From: Streptomyces asoensis
GTDB lineage: Bacteria; Actinomycetota; Actinomycetes; Streptomycetales; Streptomycetaceae
Direction: 5' to 3'
Length of the DNA stretch: 64,000 nt
NCBI RefSeq assembly: GCF_016860545.1
Contig: NZ_BNEB01000005.1
Coordinates: forward strand, 620,001 to 684,000
In this document: positions 59,768-64,000 of the stretch, in pieces
How the letters are laid out: each line of letters opens with the position of its first letter
Position numbering within the stretch: the stretch's first letter is position 1
Notes under the pieces: generated by a model
Databases searched by the model: none
Seen by the model: the letters and a program-made list of their open reading frames with translations, nothing else
What the model was told of the DNA's origin: nothing
Made by a program: the position numbers and the translations under genes

Positions 59768-60769
59768 ATGGCCATCGACCTCGACGCGTATGTGAAGGGT
59801 GTGCTCGACGGCAGGCGGGCCCTGGTGGCCCGTGCGATCACGCTGGTCGAGTCCACCCGGCCCGACCACCGGGTGCTCGCGCAGGCCCTGCTGACCGAGT
59901 TGCTGCCGCACAGCGGGAGGGCGCGGCGGATCGGGGTCAGCGGGGTGCCGGGCGTGGGCAAGTCGACGTTCATCGACGCGTTCGGCACGCTGCTCACCGG
60001 GCTGGGACACCGGGTCGCCGTGCTCGCCGTCGACCCCTCCTCCAGCCGTACGGGCGGCTCGATCCTGGGCGACAAGACCCGGATGGAGCGCCTGGCGGTG
60101 AACCCCGCGGCGTTCGTGCGCCCCTCCCCCACCTCGGGCACCCTCGGCGGGGTGGCCAAGGCGACCCGCGAGTCGATCGTGGTCATGGAGGCCGCGGGCT
60201 ACGACGTGGTCCTGGTGGAGACGGTCGGCGTGGGCCAGTCGGAGACCGCGGTCGCGAACATGGTCGACTCCTTCCTGCTGCTCACCCTGGCCCGTACCGG
60301 TGACCAGCTCCAGGGCATCAAGAAGGGCGTCCTGGAACTGGCCGACGTGATCGCCGTGAACAAGGCCGACGGTCCGCACGAACGCGACGCCCGCGCGGCG
60401 GCGCGGGAACTGGCGGGTGCCCTGCGGCTCATGCACGGCAGGGACGCCGCCTGGACCCCGCCGGTCCTCAGTTGCAGCGCCCGGGAGTCGGCCGGTCTGG
60501 ACGAGGTCTGGGACCGCCTCGAACAGCACCGGACGCTGCTCGACTCCACCGGCGGCCTGGCCGCCAGGCGCCGGGAGCAGCAGGTCGACTGGACCTGGTC
60601 CATGGTCCGCGACGAGCTCCTGGGCCGCCTGCACGCGGCGCCGGCGGTGCGGGCCCTCGCGCCGGTGCTCGAACAGCAGGTCAGGGAGGGCGGGTTGACG
60701 GCGACACTCGCCGCGGAACGCATCCTGGAGGCCTTCGGTACGCCGCCGGGACGCGACGCCGGGAGCTGA
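59768..60769 (+). CDS. meaB: Methylmalonyl-CoA mutase-associated GTPase MeaB
   Basis: This 333-residue G3E GTPase guards cofactor loading and protects the mutase from inactivation. The P-loop is SGVPGVGKST (residues 58-67). Further motifs are VDPSSSRTGGSILGDKTRM, the switch ETVGVGQSE, and NKAD. It completes the mutA-mutB-meaB operon. Confidence 0.94.
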   Translation: MAIDLDAYVKGVLDGRRALVARAITLVESTRPDHRVLAQALLTELLPHSGRARRIGVSGVPGVGKSTFIDAFGTLLTGLGHRVAVLAVDPSSSRTGGSILGDKTRMERLAVNPAAFVRPSPTSGTLGGVAKATRESIVVMEAAGYDVVLVETVGVGQSETAVANMVDSFLLLTLARTGDQLQGIKKGVLELADVIAVNKADGPHERDARAAARELAGALRLMHGRDAAWTPPVLSCSARESAGLDEVWDRLEQHRTLLDSTGGLAARRREQQVDWTWSMVRDELLGRLHAAPAVRALAPVLEQQVREGGLTATLAAERILEAFGTPPGRDAGS

Positions 60770-60949
60770 GCGGGCGCTCCCCGAGGCGGTGTGCGGCGGG
60801 TGCCGCCTGCCCTGCGGGGCGCCCGCCGCCGCGCCCGGAACCGGGGGGATCCTCCCGGCTGCATTGCCCTTCCGCCCGTAATGTGACGTAATCGAAGCTC
60901 GGGTACGGATCTTGGCGGTGCCCCTGCCGCGCCGGAAGGAGCGGCTGGC

Positions 60950-63001
60950 ATGCATGGGTATGCGACGGAGAACGACGAGGTCACGGCGGCGCCGGGCGGT
61001 CTGCTCGACCTGCTGAAGGTCGCGGCCGTGGTGCTGGACGCGCACGGGCACATCGCGCTGTGGAGTCCGGAGATCGAGCAGCTGCTCGGCTACTCGGCGC
61101 AGGAGGCCCTGCGTCAGCGCGCCGACACACTTCTGGTCGCCCCCGGTGACCGCTCGCGCGGCCGGGAGCTGTTCGCGCAGGTCGCGGCGGGTGAACGGTG
61201 GGCGGGCGTGTTCCCGCTGCGCCACCGCGACGGCACGGAGCGGGCCGTGGAGTTCCGCACGATGCGGCTGCTCGACGACGAGGGCCGGCCCCATCTGCTG
61301 GGACTGGCCGCGGACGCCTCCACAGTACGGAGCGTGGAACGGGACCTGGCCCTGTCCCACAGCCTGGTCGAGCAGACGCCGGTCGGCATCGCCGTCTTCG
61401 ACAACGAGCTGCGCTGGGTGGGCGTCAACCCGGCGCTGGAGCGGATGAACGGCGTGCCCGAGGCGGCCGTGGTGGGGCGCAGGGTCGGTGAGGTGCTGCC
61501 CGGCCTGGACGTGGCGGCGATCGAGTCGCGGATGCGGCACGTCCTGGCGACCGGCCGTCCGCTGCTGGACCAGCAGACGATCGGGCGCACGGCGGCCGAC
61601 GTCGAGGATCGCGCGTACTCCGAGTCGTACCACCGCATCGAGGACACCAACGGGCGGGTGCTCGGTCTGGCGATGGCCGTCCTGGACGTCACCGAGCGCC
61701 AGCAGGCCGCCGCCGAGGTGGCCCGGGCCCGTCGGCGTCTGGCGGTGGTCGCGGACGCCGGGGTGCGGATCGGCACCACGCTCGACCTGCGGCAGACCGC
61801 GCGGGAGCTGACCGACGTGACCGTCCCGCACGTGGCCGATCTGGCGGCCGTCGACATCCTCGAGTCCGTCGTGGCCCACGGGACCATCACCCCCGTACCG
61901 GGGCACGCCCCGGCCGAGTTCCGGGCCCTGGCCGTCGCGGCCGGTTACGCCACCGACGCGATCCACGCGGCCGACCCGGTCGGCGAACTGGCCACCTACG
62001 GACCCTCGCGGATCATCACCCGGTGCGTGCGCACGGCCCGGCCGGTCCTGATCGGGCACGTGGACGCGCGCGTGATGCGGCGCATCGCCCGGGACGCGAA
62101 CGCCGCCCGGACCCTGCGGGAAGCGGGCGTCCACTCCTACCTGGCCCTGCCGCTGACGGCCCGGGGCAAGGTGCTCGGGACGCTCGGCCTGTACCGCACC
62201 GTCAACGCGCGTCCCTTCGACGAGCAGGACCGGATGCTCGCCACCGAGCTCGCCGCACGCGCCGCGCTCTGCATCGATAACGCCCGCCTCTACGGACGCG
62301 AGCGCGCCGCCGCACTGACCCTCCAGCGCAGCCTGCTCCCCTCCGCCCCCGCCCACCGGGAAGGGCTGGACATCGCCGCCCGTTACCGCCCGGCCCTCAG
62401 CGAGGTCGGCGGCGACTGGTACGACGTGCTGCCCCTCGGCCCGCGGCGCACCGGGCTCGTCGTGGGGGACGTGATGGGCAAGGGCGTCCAGGCGGCCGCG
62501 ATCATGGGACAGCTCAGGAGTGCCACCCGGGCGCTGGCCCGCCTCGACCTGCCGCCGGCCGAGCTGCTGCGCCACCTCGACGACATCGCCGGCTCGCTCG
62601 GCGACACGATCGCCACCTGCGTCTACGCCGTCTGCGACCTGGAGCGCGGTGTCTGCACCCTGTCCAGCGCGGGCCATCTGCCGCCGGTCCTGACCCGGGA
62701 CGACGCGACCACGGAACTCGTGGACATCCCCGGCGGCGTACCGCTCGGGGTGGGCGGGGCGGACTTCGGCACCGCCGAGGTCGGGCTCACCCCGGGCACC
62801 CTGCTCACCCTGTACACCGACGGACTGGTCGAGAACCGCGAGGAACCGATCGACAGCGGTCTGGCCACCCTGACCACGTTCCTGCGGGGCACGAGCGGCC
62901 GCCCCCTGGAGTGGACCGGTGACGCCCTCCTCGGCGCACTGCGTCCGGAGCCGGACGACGACGTCGCCCTTCTGCTGGCCCGGGTCCGTCCGGCCGGGTG
63001 A
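60950..63001 (+). CDS. PAS-PAS-GAF-SpoIIE phosphatase
   Basis: This 683-residue cytoplasmic signalling phosphatase has two N-terminal PAS domains (about residues 15-125 and 135-245) and a GAF domain (about 265-450). The SpoIIE catalytic domain carries LQRSLLPSAP, GGDWYDVLPL, VGDVMGKGVQA and EPDDDVALLLAR. All metal-binding Asp residues are present. No HATPase or histidine-kinase domain is attached. AAGGAG lies nine bases before the ATG. The signal and the STAS substrate are unknown. The gene is 180 bases after meaB and probably separately transcribed. Confidence 0.9.
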   Translation: MHGYATENDEVTAAPGGLLDLLKVAAVVLDAHGHIALWSPEIEQLLGYSAQEALRQRADTLLVAPGDRSRGRELFAQVAAGERWAGVFPLRHRDGTERAVEFRTMRLLDDEGRPHLLGLAADASTVRSVERDLALSHSLVEQTPVGIAVFDNELRWVGVNPALERMNGVPEAAVVGRRVGEVLPGLDVAAIESRMRHVLATGRPLLDQQTIGRTAADVEDRAYSESYHRIEDTNGRVLGLAMAVLDVTERQQAAAEVARARRRLAVVADAGVRIGTTLDLRQTARELTDVTVPHVADLAAVDILESVVAHGTITPVPGHAPAEFRALAVAAGYATDAIHAADPVGELATYGPSRIITRCVRTARPVLIGHVDARVMRRIARDANAARTLREAGVHSYLALPLTARGKVLGTLGLYRTVNARPFDEQDRMLATELAARAALCIDNARLYGRERAAALTLQRSLLPSAPAHREGLDIAARYRPALSEVGGDWYDVLPLGPRRTGLVVGDVMGKGVQAAAIMGQLRSATRALARLDLPPAELLRHLDDIAGSLGDTIATCVYAVCDLERGVCTLSSAGHLPPVLTRDDATTELVDIPGGVPLGVGGADFGTAEVGLTPGTLLTLYTDGLVENREEPIDSGLATLTTFLRGTSGRPLEWTGDALLGALRPEPDDDVALLLARVRPAG

Positions 63002-63067
63002 GGGCCCGGACCACACGTGCGCACACCGACCGGCCCGTCGCGGCCACGCCGCCGGGCCGTGCGGGGT

Positions 63068-63790
63068 TCAGGGGCCGGACGGTCCGGCGGTCCGGGGGCC
63101 CGGAGCGGGCGCGCGGGCCGCGAGGGCGGCGAGCAGCAGCTCCACGGCGTCCTCGAAGGAGCTGTCACCCATCGCGTGCAGTTCGTCGTGGACGGCGGTC
63201 AGCGCCGGATACGTCTCGGGGCTCACCGACCGGTAGACCTCCGTCCAGGCCTCCCGGTCGCTCTCGCGCTGCTGCGCCGGGAGCGCCAGCGCCGCCGCGT
63301 CCATGGCCGCGTGGCCGAGGACGGTGTCGATGAACGCCAGGTAGAGGCGGAGCGCGCGCACGGGCTCGAAACCCGCCGACAGCAGCAGCCCCACGCCCGT
63401 GTCGACGGCGCGGATCTCGTTGGCACGACGGGTGACCCGGTAGGACGCCATGGTGGCGGCGCGCGGATGGGCGAGGTACCCGGCGCGCACCCGCAGCGCC
63501 ATCTCGCGCAGCGCGGCGACCCAGTCCGGGCCGGGGGCGAAGCCCTCCATGGCGTCGCCGATGATCCGGTCGGCGATGGCCAGCAGCAGGTCGTCGGTGT
63601 TGCGGAAGTAGCGGTAGAGCGCGCTGGGGTCGCAGTCCAGGGCCGCGCCCAGCCGGCGCACGCTCAGCGCCTCCTGACCGTGTTCGCCGATCAGGCGCAG
63701 GGCGGTCTCGACGATCAGCGCCTCGGAGAGCACGACCCCCGACCGGGTGGGCCGGCGGCGTCTGCGCTCCTGCGGGACACGGGTGGTCAT
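63068..63790 (-). CDS. TetR-family transcriptional regulator
   Basis: This 240-residue regulator has an arginine-rich N-terminal arm (ERRRRRPTRSG). The helix-turn-helix is EALSVRRLGAALDCDPSALY, and a TetR_C-type ligand domain follows. GAGGAG is seven bases before the ATG at 63790. It is divergent from a gene at the window edge. The inverted repeat at 63855-63869 between them is the likely operator. Confidence 0.87.
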   Translation of the reverse strand: MTTRVPQERRRRRPTRSGVVLSEALIVETALRLIGEHGQEALSVRRLGAALDCDPSALYRYFRNTDDLLLAIADRIIGDAMEGFAPGPDWVAALREMALRVRAGYLAHPRAATMASYRVTRRANEIRAVDTGVGLLLSAGFEPVRALRLYLAFIDTVLGHAAMDAAALALPAQQRESDREAWTEVYRSVSPETYPALTAVHDELHAMGDSSFEDAVELLLAALAARAPAPGPRTAGPSGP

Positions 63791-63854
63791 ACCAGGACTC
63801 CTCGTTCGCTGCGACGGGGTGGGCACGCCCAGTCGACGGCCCGCCCGGCCTTAT

Positions 63855-63869
63855 GTCAACAGGATTGAC
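63855..63869. promoter_or_regulatory. Inverted repeat, probable TetR operator
   Basis: GTCAA and TTGAC flank a 5-base spacer. A TTGACA-like and a TTGACG-like -35 box are embedded on opposite strands, so binding would control both divergent genes. Confidence 0.5.
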
Positions 63870-63966
63870 GCAACAGGCACGCCCGTTGTTCCATCGCGTA
63901 TCCCGCTCGGAGCGTCCCTCCCCCCGCGTCCTCCCGCCCCGCTTCCCTCCCCGTGAGGAGCCCACC

Positions 63967-64000
63967 TTGTCGTCCACCTCGCACGGCCGGATCCCGCCGG
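63967..64000 (+). CDS. Start of an unidentified gene cut by the window edge
   Basis: A TTG codon with GAGGAG six bases upstream opens a frame reading MSSTSHGRIPP before the sequence ends. The strong ribosome site and divergent position next to TetR suggest a TetR-controlled gene, often an efflux pump in such pairs. Eleven codons are too few to name it. Confidence 0.4.
   Translation, partial: MSSTSHGRIPP

Noticed and set aside
58358..63016. 1552-codon minus-strand open frame opposite mutB-meaB-SpoIIE
   Set aside because: Spans three genuine plus-strand genes and an intergenic region; no domain in its translation.

Overview
The window comes from a high-GC actinomycete, almost certainly a Streptomyces. 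Third codon positions are nearly all G or C, GTG and TTG starts are common, and genes are chained by ATGA and GTGA overlaps. Family content agrees: SpoIIE/PP2C phosphatases, a SAV2177-type methyltransferase, a SAM-IV riboswitch, chitinase-type operators and DtxR/DmdR-type iron boxes. I see no tRNA, rRNA, CRISPR array, insertion sequence or phage gene. The broken genes are a frameshifted DUF1684 gene, a GNAT remnant, a short SMI1/KNR4 remnant and a PPK2 relic.

Left part (1-32 kb). A minus-strand GH16-GH18 polysaccharidase pair sits behind a chitinase-type operator. Then come small ABM, VOC and YciI proteins, a GAF-SpoIIE phosphatase, a receptor Ser/Thr kinase coupled to a paralogous ectodomain protein, and gdhA. 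At 11.5-19.5 kb lies one long operon: promoter, SAM-IV riboswitch, a 38-residue Cys-containing leader peptide, a lipoprotein binding protein, two permeases, a double ATPase, a frameshifted DUF1684 gene and a flavin monooxygenase. It reads as a sulfur-controlled uptake and oxidation system. Next are a WGR/beta-propeller protein, a split MASE1/SpoIIE pair, pgm, an NlpC/P60 hydrolase with three C-terminal repeats, a TetR-SDR pair, and a PH-domain gene followed by an unrecognised membrane protein.

Middle (32-39 kb). A siderophore ABC transporter (ATPase, lipoprotein, fused permease) and a PPOX-family flavoprotein each lie behind an iron box. A LysE-type exporter and an intradiol dioxygenase follow.

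Right part (39-64 kb). Fifteen minus-strand genes from 54.4 down to 39.5 kb form a complete group 1h (former group 5) [NiFe]-hydrogenase locus. They are hoxX, the structural genes hhyS and hhyL, NifU-like, DUF5947, DUF6084, an unrecognised 482-residue protein, the maturation protease, a 35-residue membrane peptide and hypABFCDE. This type scavenges atmospheric H2 in air. After a PPK2 relic come mutA-mutB-meaB (methylmalonyl-CoA mutase and its GTPase chaperone), a PAS-GAF-SpoIIE phosphatase, and a TetR gene divergent from a gene that leaves the window.
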